In this document: positions 1 to 6,251 of the stretch, piece after piece | How the letters are laid out: every line of letters starts with the position of its first letter | How positions within the stretch are numbered: the stretch's first letter is position 1 | From: UBA1049 sp964525815 | GTDB lineage: Bacteria > Bacillota > Clostridia > Oscillospirales > CAG-382 | Length of the DNA stretch: 9,591 bases | Reading direction: 5' to 3' | NCBI GenBank assembly: GCA_964525815.1 | Contig: CAZGJQ010000077.1 | Coordinates: forward strand, 1 to 9,591 | The notes under the pieces: generated by a model | The model's input: only the letters and a program-made list of their open reading frames with translations | Databases searched by the model: none | Told to the model about the DNA's origin: nothing | Position numbers and translations under genes: made by a program

Positions 1-65
1 CCGAGGAAATAGAGTATAAGCTTATGATACTGCCCTTTGATGTGAATGATACCGATTGCTCTTAA
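1..65 (+). CDS. C-terminal end of an unidentified protein (partial)
   Basis: A reading frame opens at base 3 from beyond the window edge and ends at TAA (63-65), giving about 20 residues that finish LPFDVNDTDCS. The other two + frames have stops within the first 18 bases. A terminator hairpin follows 11 bp later, as expected after a real gene end. Too little is present to assign a family; the tail is acidic and shows no membrane segment. It converges on the ABC exporter operon. Confidence 0.4.
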   Translation, partial: EEIEYKLMILPFDVNDTDCS

Positions 66-76
66 GGTTATAGCAA

Positions 77-101
77 AAAAAGACCCCGTAGAGGTCTTTT
101 T
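77..101. terminator. Bidirectional intrinsic terminator between convergent genes
   Basis: The 9-bp arms AAAAAGACC (77-85) and GGTCTTTTT (93-101) enclose a 7-nt loop. An A-run on the left and a T-run on the right give a U-tract to transcripts from either side: the + strand gene ending at 65 and the minus-strand exporter operon ending at 109. Confidence 0.85.
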
Positions 102-108
102 CATATAA

Positions 109-897
109 TTAGTAGCTGACCTTTTTTAGGAATAGCTTGTAGCAAACTAAGAGCAGGACGAGGCTGTATAGCGCACCTATGATTAAATATAGGGTATAGC
201 TTAGGTTGGATGTCGAATTATTTGGTAGTAAAGTGAGCATAAAACCCTTGAGACTCCAAAAGTTAGGGAAAATACCGAGTATATATTGTGTTCCGTCCAT
301 AAAGGCATCCATAATCATCACAAGAGGTATCATAGCGGCGGTACCCGTTCCCTTGACCAGTGCATAGCCCTCCACCTTATTCCTTGCGAACGCTGATTGC
401 AACAGAGCGAGGGAAGGAGCGAAGAGCCCCATTACAAGAGCATAGGTTAAAATGTGAAGCGAACCTATGTTATCCAGTAAGGAAACGCCGCCTATCGCAT
501 ATGCATCCGAAGCGAGCAGCTTTGTCCCGACTAATATAACCAGTATACTGACAACAGATAGCAGATAAATATATGTGAGCTTGAACATAAGATAGCCCGA
601 AGCGCCGACAGGTGTGACCGATATTGTATTCAGTGTTCGCTCATCCTTATGCTCAAGCAGCATAAACGAGCCCATTGCACCGGTTATAAAGGTTCCGAAG
701 GTAACAAGAATCATCAGAATTATTAAAGTCGTATATTTAAGCTCGGCACTGTCCTGCTCCATAGAGCTCATCAATGCCGGAAAAAGATATACCGAAATGA
801 ACAATAAGATAAAGGGGAATGCACATAAAAACATATGAAATGGATCGCGGATTATTGTTTTCAGCTCATACCTTGAGAGTGATATATATTTATTCAT
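109..897 (-). CDS. ABC-2 type exporter permease, second permease subunit
   Basis: A 262-residue membrane protein, probably one half of the transmembrane channel of an ABC exporter. Predicted helices lie near residues 23-43, 57-82, 106-128, 148-168, 185-205 and 235-256. The cytoplasmic stretch LEHKDERTLNTISVTPVG (81-98) before the third helix is the conserved element of ABC-2 permeases, where E(K/R)xxGTL..L.(V/T)P(V/I)S is usual. I chose ATG 897 because AAGGAG (907-912) lies 9 nt upstream of it. An in-frame TTG at 906, overlapping the previous stop, would leave no spacer after that site. It is the last gene of the TetR/ATPase/permease/permease operon, 5 nt after the previous stop, and ends at the shared terminator. 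The arrangement of one ATPase with two dissimilar permeases resembles the Mycobacterium tuberculosis Rv2686c-Rv2688c drug exporter; the substrate here is unknown. Confidence 0.88.
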   Translation of the reverse strand: MNKYISLSRYELKTIIRDPFHMFLCAFPFILLFISVYLFPALMSSMEQDSAELKYTTLIILMILVTFGTFITGAMGSFMLLEHKDERTLNTISVTPVGASGYLMFKLTYIYLLSVVSILVILVGTKLLASDAYAIGGVSLLDNIGSLHILTYALVMGLFAPSLALLQSAFARNKVEGYALVKGTGTAAMIPLVMIMDAFMDGTQYILGIFPNFWSLKGFMLTLLPNNSTSNLSYTLYLIIGALYSLVLLLVCYKLFLKKVSY

Positions 898-902
898 TCT
901 GC

Positions 903-1622
903 TCAACTCCTTACTGCTCTGCGTTTAAAGGCTGGATAAACCATAAGCCTTAAAATAACCGCAGATATTATTATAAGGTACACGGCGGATATAATAACCT
1001 TAGTTATATCCGTGCTTTCGGCAAACACGCTTGATATAAGGACGGATACGGAATGAGAGGGGGAGAAGTATAGCACTGCCTCGTATTTTTCTCCGATTAC
1101 TTCAAACAGGAATAAAACGGTAGGTATAGTAAATATCAGCATGTAAGACATCATTAAACCGAGCATTGAGGTGAAATCATAGCTAATCAGAGAGAGCAGG
1201 AAACCTATTGCCGCATTTGCGCAGGATGCTATTATAACATAAAGGAGCAGAAGAGCATAATTAACAACAGCTCCGTGTATAAAAAACAAAGCGAGTGCGG
1301 TTATTACAGCGGACTCGATTGTAAGCACCATAGCCGCTATAATCTTGGACACAAGCACCTCTCCTATCGAAACCGGCATCATCAGCATTGATTTTACGGT
1401 TCCTTCCTGCTTCTCAAGGTGGTGGGATGAGCCGATAAAAATTATGAGCATAACGGTAGCATCGGCAAAAATAAACAGCGGTGCAAGCGACAACGCCTCC
1501 TCCTCGGAAACGGTTAAAAAGATAATTACCCAAATAACCGCGGTAACCAAGCTTACCGGAAGGATTCCGTATTTTACCAGCCTTTTTAGTTCGCCCAAGG
1601 ATAATCTTAATATGTTCTTCAT
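903..1622 (-). CDS. ABC-2 type exporter permease, first permease subunit
   Basis: A 239-residue integral membrane protein with about six helices (near 20-38, 49-68, 94-116, 122-145, 152-175, 206-228). Between helices 2 and 3 it has LEKQEGTVKSMLMMPVS (69-85), a clear match to the ABC-2 permease cytoplasmic element. It should form a heterodimeric channel with the permease encoded next, driven by the ATPase encoded before it. Its ATG overlaps the ATPase stop by 4 nt (ATGA), indicating translational coupling. GGGAG lies about 10 nt upstream. The C-terminus is basic (FKRRAVRS), fitting a cytoplasmic end. Family assignment is firm; the exported substrate cannot be read from the sequence. Confidence 0.88.
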   Translation of the reverse strand: MKNILRLSLGELKRLVKYGILPVSLVTAVIWVIIFLTVSEEEALSLAPLFIFADATVMLIIFIGSSHHLEKQEGTVKSMLMMPVSIGEVLVSKIIAAMVLTIESAVITALALFFIHGAVVNYALLLLYVIIASCANAAIGFLLSLISYDFTSMLGLMMSYMLIFTIPTVLFLFEVIGEKYEAVLYFSPSHSVSVLISSVFAESTDITKVIISAVYLIIISAVILRLMVYPAFKRRAVRS

Positions 1623-2479
1623 TTCAGGCTCGCTCCCGTAACAATAATAAAAATGTCCTCCATTGAGGTCTCTCCGCTGTGAATGGTCTCAATCTGTTTT
1701 GTCTTCAGCGTATCCAGAAATTCCTGATTAGAGCCGATTCCATCAAGAGAGAATATGCCTGATTCGGTCTTTCCGTTTTCGTTGTACTCTACCTTGACTT
1801 CCTTTTTTCCGTATTTAATTTTTAGATCTCTCGGAGTGGATGTTTCATGCAGCTTACCGTCAACACAAAAAGCAATGCGGTCACATAGCTGCTCCACATC
1901 GTTCATCAAATGGGTGGTTAAAAAAACAGTACCGCCCTTCTGCCTGAACTCCGCAATCATATCCTTTATTATTCTTGCGTTTTTGGGGTCAAGCCCGTTC
2001 GTAACCTCGTCTAAAAACAGAACTCTCGGGTTATTGAGCATCGCTCGTACAAAATTAAGCCGCACCTTCATGCCCTTGGAATACTCGGAGGTCTTAATAT
2101 CCCGATACTCCCACAGACCCACTCTTTCCATTAACTCCCTTATGCTTGCCTTGCTTTTGTAAAATGAAGAGAAAAAGCGCATATTCTCTTCGGCGGTAAG
2201 CTTGCCGAAATGCACCGGCATTTCGAAGCCGACTCCGATTTCCTCATAGAACTCCCTGCCGAGTCCTTTAAGATTACTGCCGAAATAGCTTATATTGCCC
2301 GAATAATCCTCCAGCAGCTTAGTAAGAATCTTCTGAGTGGTGGATTTTCCGGCTCCGGAAGGACCGAGCAGCCCGAATATCTCTCCCTCGCGTACCTCAA
2401 AGGAGATTCCTTTAATGGTGTCCTCCTTGGAAGACGGATACTTGTAAATTAAATTTTCAATGCTAAAAGCAGGTATCAT
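1619..2479 (-). CDS. ABC transporter ATP-binding protein (drug/peptide exporter type)
   Basis: A 286-residue cytoplasmic ATPase that would power the two ABC-2 permeases encoded downstream. Visible motifs in order: Walker A GPSGAGKST (39-47), Q-loop region IGVGFEMP (81-88), signature YSKGM (133-137, in place of LSGGQ), Walker B VLFLDE (153-158) with catalytic Glu158, D-loop GLDP (162-165), and H-loop His190 in LTTH. After about residue 225 a regulatory tail of about 60 residues follows, as in BcrA/CcmA-like exporters. The Q-loop has Phe-Glu where most ABC ATPases have Gln; I recall similar FE sequences in relatives of Rv2688c, so this is probably a subfamily trait. ATG 2479 overlaps the TetR stop (ATGA), and AAGGAG (2488-2493) lies 8 nt upstream. 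All catalytic elements are present, so it should be active. Confidence 0.93.
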   Translation of the reverse strand: MIPAFSIENLIYKYPSSKEDTIKGISFEVREGEIFGLLGPSGAGKSTTQKILTKLLEDYSGNISYFGSNLKGLGREFYEEIGVGFEMPVHFGKLTAEENMRFFSSFYKSKASIRELMERVGLWEYRDIKTSEYSKGMKVRLNFVRAMLNNPRVLFLDEVTNGLDPKNARIIKDMIAEFRQKGGTVFLTTHLMNDVEQLCDRIAFCVDGKLHETSTPRDLKIKYGKKEVKVEYNENGKTESGIFSLDGIGSNQEFLDTLKTKQIETIHSGETSMEDIFIIVTGASLK

Positions 2480-3144
2480 TGCTTCTTCTCCTTTATCTCA
2501 ATCGGTTTTACACCGTTTTCTAAAATATCGAACACACGAGTAACCGTCGGATACACCTCCTCCGGCTTACCCGTAGGGAGCAGCTCGTACATATTGGAAA
2601 ATAAAATGCTTATCAGCTTGGTCAAAAACTCGGTGGAATAGCTCTTGTCTATTTGTCCGGTTGCTTTTGCCGATTCTATAAGCGGACCGAACCCGGCGTT
2701 ATAGTCGTAGGGAAAAAACTCATAGATATGCTTTATGAGGATTTCATCCTCTCCGAGCAGCTTTGTGGAAAGACTGTGTATTCGTTTATCCTTGAGCATG
2801 AAGCAAATGGTGTCCTGAGACAGCTTTTTTATTATATCAAAGAAGCTGTGCTCTTTATTTAATTGCTTCATTCTTGGGATAAAGTAATCCAGCTTCTTCT
2901 TTACGATTATATCCATCAGGCAAAGGTACAGACCGAACTTGTCACCGAAATGGTAATAAAGTGAGCTTTTGCTCATATTAGCTTTCTTCAAAATGTCGTT
3001 CAATGAGGCTTCCCTGAAGAGCTTTTCGGAAAATTCATTCAACGCTTCCTCGAAGAGAAGGGGGAAGCGCAGTAGCGGGTTGTTCTCTCCGAGTACAGCG
3101 TCGTAATTAAATCTCTTGTTTTTCCTAAGCGGTTTATCTGCCAT
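2476..3144 (-). CDS. TetR/AcrR family transcriptional regulator of the ABC exporter operon
   Basis: A 222-residue regulator. After a basic N-terminus (KPLRKNKRF), the DNA-binding domain is visible at about residues 28-75: helix FEEALNEFSEKLF, then the helix-turn-helix LNDILKKANMSKSSLYYHFGDKFGLY, with the typical S-x-LYYHFGDK recognition segment. The rest is a helical ligand-binding and dimerisation domain with no recognisable ligand signature. ATG 3144 is preceded by GAGGA (3154-3158), which lies inside the last codons of the 41-residue protein encoded 5 nt upstream. The stop overlaps the ATPase start (ATGA). Since it sits inside the operon, it probably binds the palindrome at 3301-3334 and represses its own transcription and that of the exporter until an inducer, perhaps the exported compound, binds. 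That role is inferred from position. Confidence 0.92.
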   Translation of the reverse strand: MADKPLRKNKRFNYDAVLGENNPLLRFPLLFEEALNEFSEKLFREASLNDILKKANMSKSSLYYHFGDKFGLYLCLMDIIVKKKLDYFIPRMKQLNKEHSFFDIIKKLSQDTICFMLKDKRIHSLSTKLLGEDEILIKHIYEFFPYDYNAGFGPLIESAKATGQIDKSYSTEFLTKLISILFSNMYELLPTGKPEEVYPTVTRVFDILENGVKPIEIKEKKQ

Positions 3145-3149
3145 TGATA

Positions 3150-3275
3150 CTAATCCTCATCCGTAAAACTATGCTTTTTTGCGCTTTTCTTTTTCATGCT
3201 TGCCAGGATTTTGAGCTTAATCGCTCCTACTCCGACAACACCAATACCAATTAAAACCCAATGCCACCATTCCAT
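3150..3275 (-). CDS. 41-residue single-pass membrane micropeptide heading the TetR/ABC operon
   Basis: A short reading frame with an excellent initiation site: AAAGGAGG (3284-3291), 8-nt spacer, ATG at 3273-3275, and TAG at 3150-3152. The product begins MEWWHWVLIGIGVVGVG. A Trp-rich start leads into a helix of about 17 hydrophobic, glycine-rich residues (about 3-19), then a strongly basic tail (KLKILASMKKKSAKKH, about 20-35) and an acidic end (TDED). The positive-inside rule suggests a membrane anchor with the C-terminal tail in the cytoplasm. It is the first gene after the operon promoter, and its last codons carry the TetR ribosome binding site, so the two are probably coupled. I do not recognise a family. 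It could be a small subunit or modulator of the exporter, or chiefly a leader that sets TetR translation. Confidence 0.72.
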   Translation of the reverse strand: MEWWHWVLIGIGVVGVGAIKLKILASMKKKSAKKHSFTDED

Positions 3276-3283
3276 TGCTGATT

Positions 3284-3291
3284 CCTCCTTT
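3284..3291 (-). promoter_or_regulatory. Strong ribosome binding site of the micropeptide gene
   Basis: Reads AAAGGAGG on the minus strand, 8 nt before ATG 3275. It is an almost complete match to the anti-Shine-Dalgarno sequence and is the main sign that the 41-codon frame is translated. Confidence 0.75.
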
Positions 3292-3300
3292 AAAATAATA

Positions 3301-3334
3301 ATTGGACTATACAGTATGTACCGTTTAGTCCAAT
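3301..3334. promoter_or_regulatory. 34-bp palindromic operator, probable TetR binding site
   Basis: Perfect 9-bp outer arms ATTGGACTA (3301-3309) and TAGTCCAAT (3326-3334) share a centre with an inner, partly symmetric core (ACAGTAT/GTACCGT). In all, 14 of 17 symmetric pairs match. It touches the -10 box and covers the expected start of transcription, so a bound dimer, or pair of dimers, would block the polymerase. The TetR gene is the second gene of the controlled operon. Readthrough RNA from the upstream SDR gene could also fold this element into a hairpin. Confidence 0.75.
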
Positions 3335-3361
3335 TATATGCAATGAGCTTGTATTTGTCAA
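3333..3361 (-). promoter_or_regulatory. Sigma-A promoter of the micropeptide/TetR/ABC operon
   Basis: On the minus strand, TTGACA (3361-3356), a 17-bp spacer and TATAAT (3338-3333) are a full consensus match. The predicted start is near 3326, giving a leader of about 50 nt before ATG 3275. A perfect promoter capped by an operator suggests strong expression once derepressed. Confidence 0.85.
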
Positions 3362-3367
3362 TAGGAT

Positions 3368-4165
3368 TTATAAATTTTCAAGCCATTTTTTCTGTGCTTT
3401 GCTCCATCTTTTATAAATAATTCCTGCAATTAACGAGTTTGGTATTAGAAAGCCTAAATAACAGAATGTCTTGTTGAGTGCTCCGGGTATATATACGCTT
3501 TTATTATTTAAAGAGTACAATATAGTTCTTTTTGCGAATCTTTCAAGATGATTTGTTGTCACTTTTCCCCAAAACCCCTGTGCGTCGATTCCCCGAAGTG
3601 CTTCCTGCGTAGTAGGCAGACCGGCAGGGCACACTGATAACACCGAAACATTATATGCCTTCAGCTCCTGACGCAAAGCGACCGAGAAATCTAAAAGAAA
3701 CCTTTTTGATGCAGCGTAGGTAGCTTTTAGTGGCATTGGGTACATAGAAGCTAAGCTGGATACAAAAACGATATATAGCCTTTTATACGGTTTTTTTATA
3801 CTGAGAATAAAGTGGGTTATTCTAAGGGTAGCTTCGATATTTAATCGGATAATGTTAGATATATTATTACAGTCCCGCTCCACAAATCCTCCTTCGTAAT
3901 CCACACCAGCAACATTGAGCAGCATATCCACAGAGATTTTGTCTTCTTTAATCTTCTCCATAAGAGCACTTATATCATTGTTATCGGTGAGGTTGCAGCT
4001 TATGATAATAACCGAAACATTATACTGTCTGATAATACCGTTTCTTATTGAATGCAATCCATCTGCATTAACATCCGTAAGAATCAAGCTAAAGCCTCTT
4101 TCCGCACATTCGATTGCCAACGCTCGCCCCAGCCCTCCCGCCGCACCGGTAATCAATACATTCAT
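3368..4165 (-). CDS. Short-chain dehydrogenase/reductase (classical SDR), second of a pair
   Basis: A 265-residue NAD(P)-dependent oxidoreductase. Visible features are the cofactor loop TGAAGGLG (6-13), Asp31 at the end of strand 2 (LTDVN, which would favour NAD(H) over NADP(H)), NVAG (84-87), Asn109, catalytic Ser136/137 (VSSLAS), Tyr150 and Lys154 (YAASK), and the CPAG turn (179-182). The last 30 residues include a hydrophobic stretch (FCYLGFLIPNSLIAGII) before a basic end, suggesting membrane contact, as in some DltE/DHRS-like SDRs. ATG 4165 is chosen because AAAGGAGG (4174-4181) lies 8 nt upstream and the Rossmann fold begins at once; longer in-frame extensions run into the preceding gene. 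It follows the other SDR by 22 nt and is the last gene of the PadR operon. The substrate is unknown. Confidence 0.9.
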   Translation of the reverse strand: MNVLITGAAGGLGRALAIECAERGFSLILTDVNADGLHSIRNGIIRQYNVSVIIISCNLTDNNDISALMEKIKEDKISVDMLLNVAGVDYEGGFVERDCNNISNIIRLNIEATLRITHFILSIKKPYKRLYIVFVSSLASMYPMPLKATYAASKRFLLDFSVALRQELKAYNVSVLSVCPAGLPTTQEALRGIDAQGFWGKVTTNHLERFAKRTILYSLNNKSVYIPGALNKTFCYLGFLIPNSLIAGIIYKRWSKAQKKWLENL

Positions 4166-4187
4166 CGAGTATACCTCCTTTATTAAT

Positions 4188-5033
4188 CTATAAAAAATCA
4201 ATACCACAGAGCTTTTCGCTAAGCGAAAACAGGCGGTCAGCGTTTTCTTTATTAACATGACGGCTGTATTGCTTTTGCTCGCTGTTATAATAATAAAGAC
4301 CGTCGGGATGCTCTTCCTGCATGCATAGGTATAAATATGTTCTTGCGGGTATTTCCGGCTCAACTCCGTGTTGCTTCCTTATAGTCCATATAAGATTGAT
4401 AAGTCCGCCGGTTTGTTTGTTTCCTATATTCGTTTTTACTAAACCGGGATCCACTCCGTATGCACGAATACCTTCCTTCACAAATCGATCGTTTATAGCG
4501 TAAGCAGTCAATAAATTGCACAGCTTTGACTGCTTATACGCTAAAAGTGGATTATATCGGTTCTTAAACATTATATCATTCCAACGCATTTTCATTTTTT
4601 TATGAGAATTACTGCTTGTAAATATTACTCTACCCTTTGCATTTTTTACGAACGGCATCATTCGGTAAGCCAGCAAGAAACCTGAAAGGTGATTCAATGC
4701 AAGCTGTTGCTCAATACCCTCGTCTGTAGTGGTGTACCAGCTCCTGACACAGCCCGCATTATTAATAAGTGCATGGAGCTTGCCATCACATTCACTGTTA
4801 AGGAGCTCCGACAATTCATCACAGAGACAAATTATCTCATTCTGTTGCATTAGATCCCTGTAAAAAAACAGCGATTTTTGCTCCGGAAACTCCTTATTTA
4901 AGCTTTTTTGCGCTTCTTCCGTTTTCTCTTTTGAATGTCCGATTCCGATAACTCTAAAATTTTCATTAAGAAGAGCTCTGCATACTTCATACCCAATCCC
5001 CGAGGTTGCACCGGTAACTATAATTGCTTTCAC
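4188..5033 (-). CDS. Short-chain dehydrogenase/reductase, retinol-dehydrogenase-like, first of a pair
   Basis: A 281-residue SDR with an intact active site: TGATSGIG (8-15), Asp60 (YRDL), NNAG (91-94), Asn114, Ser140/141 (FTSSNSH), Tyr166 and Lys170 (YKQSK), and VDPGLVKT (195-202). The overall pattern resembles RDH/WWOX-like SDRs that act on lipophilic alcohols or ketones, but the substrate cannot be inferred. The start is GTG 5033, supported by GAGGTGA (5040-5046) 6 nt upstream and by the Rossmann fold starting at residue 3; the nearby ATG at 5040 is out of frame. The gene lies 15 nt after the HAAS protein gene and 22 nt before the second SDR gene, so it is cotranscribed from the PadR promoter. 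The two SDRs differ clearly in sequence and may catalyse successive steps or form a heteromer. Confidence 0.9.
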   Translation of the reverse strand: MKAIIVTGATSGIGYEVCRALLNENFRVIGIGHSKEKTEEAQKSLNKEFPEQKSLFFYRDLMQQNEIICLCDELSELLNSECDGKLHALINNAGCVRSWYTTTDEGIEQQLALNHLSGFLLAYRMMPFVKNAKGRVIFTSSNSHKKMKMRWNDIMFKNRYNPLLAYKQSKLCNLLTAYAINDRFVKEGIRAYGVDPGLVKTNIGNKQTGGLINLIWTIRKQHGVEPEIPARTYLYLCMQEEHPDGLYYYNSEQKQYSRHVNKENADRLFSLSEKLCGIDFL

Positions 5034-5048
5034 TCTGCATCACCTCAC

Positions 5049-5774
5049 TCACTGAAACCAGCCCCAGGCGTGCCAGTAGGGCTGAAAGTCCGCATATGCA
5101 AACAGAACAATATTTGCTGTCACTGACAAAACGGCAAATATTACTGCTGATAGAATTGTTAATGCTCTCATTCGTCGTCTGAATTTTCCACTTAATTCCG
5201 GCTTAAAGGACAGGGGAGGGAGGGGGTTGGAGGAAAGAGTGTTCTTATGCCAGCGAAGATAAACCTTCATTAACCGTATTGTATAAATATGAGAGAATAC
5301 AGTACCCACTGCGGAGAGCAAACCAAACGCAAACAAGGAGAGACCTAAGAGCAATCCGCCTATAAAGGGAGTATAGGGAATTATAAGCTCATTAAAACGC
5401 AAGCCGCTCGCAACAAAGAAACCGATAATGAAAGAAGCAGAGGATAATACAGCCAGAGCAATCACCCAGGAGTACAGAGCCACAAAAATACAAACCATTA
5501 TAACATCAACAAGAGCTAAGCCGGACACCAATAATGCCTTAACACCCTTTGTATGCTTTGGTTTTTTTGTTGTTTCACTATCGGATAAAGACAAGAACTG
5601 CCCGGCTATATGCTCTGGACTGCCCAGTCTTACCGCTATTTCCTCTTCTGTGTATCCGTCATTCATCTTCATAATAAAGTGCTGCTCGTATTCTAAAATT
5701 ATATCCTCGGTGTCCGGTATTTGGTTTTTTTCAAGCTCTTCCCGGAGCTGCTGCATATATTCGTTCTTTGTCAT
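5049..5774 (-). CDS. HAAS/DUF1700-type membrane protein paired with PadR
   Basis: A 241-residue protein. The N-terminal domain (about 1-62, MTKNEYMQQLREELEK to GSPEHIAGQF) is the helical HAAS module, with the typical pattern of acidic helix, EYEQHF, DGYTEEEIAVRLGSPEHIA. A Lys-rich linker (69-79) leads to about four membrane helices (near 79-101, 104-124, 132-162, 204-228) and a short aromatic tail. These proteins are usually encoded directly after a PadR regulator and are thought to sense or transmit an envelope signal; the mechanism is poorly known. ATG 5774 overlaps the padR stop (ATGA), and GAGGTGG (5782-5788) is 7 nt upstream. Translational coupling to PadR suggests the two proteins act together. 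Family assignment is firm, function inferred. Confidence 0.85.
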   Translation of the reverse strand: MTKNEYMQQLREELEKNQIPDTEDIILEYEQHFIMKMNDGYTEEEIAVRLGSPEHIAGQFLSLSDSETTKKPKHTKGVKALLVSGLALVDVIMVCIFVALYSWVIALAVLSSASFIIGFFVASGLRFNELIIPYTPFIGGLLLGLSLFAFGLLSAVGTVFSHIYTIRLMKVYLRWHKNTLSSNPLPPLSFKPELSGKFRRRMRALTILSAVIFAVLSVTANIVLFAYADFQPYWHAWGWFQ

Positions 5775-6091
5775 AACAAATCCACCTCACTTAATATTTC
5801 TGAAACACTTTCCGTAAAGGAGAGCCATTCCTTTTTTGCCATATGATATTCTTCTTTTCCCGTTTTTGTAATAGAGTAGTATTTTCTGGGCGGTCCTCCG
5901 CTCTCTTCCGAAAGGTATGTTGTTACAATACCCTCGCTCTTTAGCTTACGAAGAATTGGATATACGGTACCGTCCGATATATCTATACGCTTTGTAAGAT
6001 ACTCGGAAATGTCATACCCATAACAATCCTTTCTGTTAAGAAGAGAGAGCACGCACAGCTCAATTACACCCTTCTTATACTGTATATTCAT
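5771..6091 (-). CDS. PadR family transcriptional regulator
   Basis: A 106-residue, single-domain PadR protein of the short subfamily. It shows the winged-helix pattern: LCVLSLLNRKDCYGYDI (12-28), recognition helix SDGTVYPILRKLKSEGIV (39-56), wing SGGPPRKYYSIT (64-75), then a dimerisation helix (78-104). ATG 6091 is chosen because GGGAGG (6097-6102) precedes it. An in-frame ATG at 6115 would place this site inside the gene and adds nothing to the domain. It heads the operon PadR, HAAS protein, SDR, SDR, and probably represses it by binding the inverted repeat over the -10 box at 6128-6150. The transporter promoter reading the other way is about 70 bp away and might also be affected. Confidence 0.93.
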   Translation of the reverse strand: MNIQYKKGVIELCVLSLLNRKDCYGYDISEYLTKRIDISDGTVYPILRKLKSEGIVTTYLSEESGGPPRKYYSITKTGKEEYHMAKKEWLSFTESVSEILSEVDLL

Positions 6092-6127
6092 TTTCGCCTC
6101 CCTGTTAATGCGCATTGATTACTGTTC

Positions 6128-6150
6128 ACTACTGTATTATATACAATAGT
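6128..6150. promoter_or_regulatory. Inverted repeat over the padR promoter, probable PadR operator
   Basis: Arms ACTAcTGTAT (6128-6137) and ATACAaTAGT (6141-6150) match at 9 of 10 positions around a 3-bp centre. TGTAT/ATACA half-sites are typical of PadR-family operators. The repeat covers the -10 box of the padR promoter, so binding would be autorepressing. Confidence 0.7.
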
Positions 6151-6164
6151 ATGCGAAAAGTCAA
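6136..6164 (-). promoter_or_regulatory. Sigma-A promoter of the padR/HAAS/SDR/SDR operon
   Basis: On the minus strand, TTGACT (6164-6159), a 17-bp spacer and TATAAT (6141-6136) match 11 of 12 consensus positions. The predicted start lies near 6129, about 38 nt before the padR ATG. Confidence 0.8.
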
Positions 6165-6216
6165 TAGGTTTATGAAAAAAATATTCTAAAACCAAAAAAT
6201 CTACATATTTTTTATA

Positions 6217-6245
6217 TTGACAATGACGGCTCCATATGATATACT
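6217..6245 (+). promoter_or_regulatory. Sigma-A promoter of the OFA-family transporter gene
   Basis: TTGACA (6217-6222), a 17-bp spacer and TATACT (6240-6245) match 11 of 12 consensus positions. The predicted start near 6252 leaves an unusually long leader of about 205 nt before the transporter ATG at 6458. Confidence 0.75.
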
Positions 6246-6251
6246 TAGGAA

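Noticed and set aside
898..906. TTG start at 906 for the last ABC permease.
   Set aside because: The AAGGAG site directly abuts this TTG with no spacer, but is ideally placed (9 nt) for ATG 897.
4166..4363. N-terminal extension of the second SDR, upstream of ATG 4165.
   Set aside because: It would overlap the first SDR gene by about 175 nt, while a strong ribosome binding site and the start of the Rossmann fold both point to 4165.
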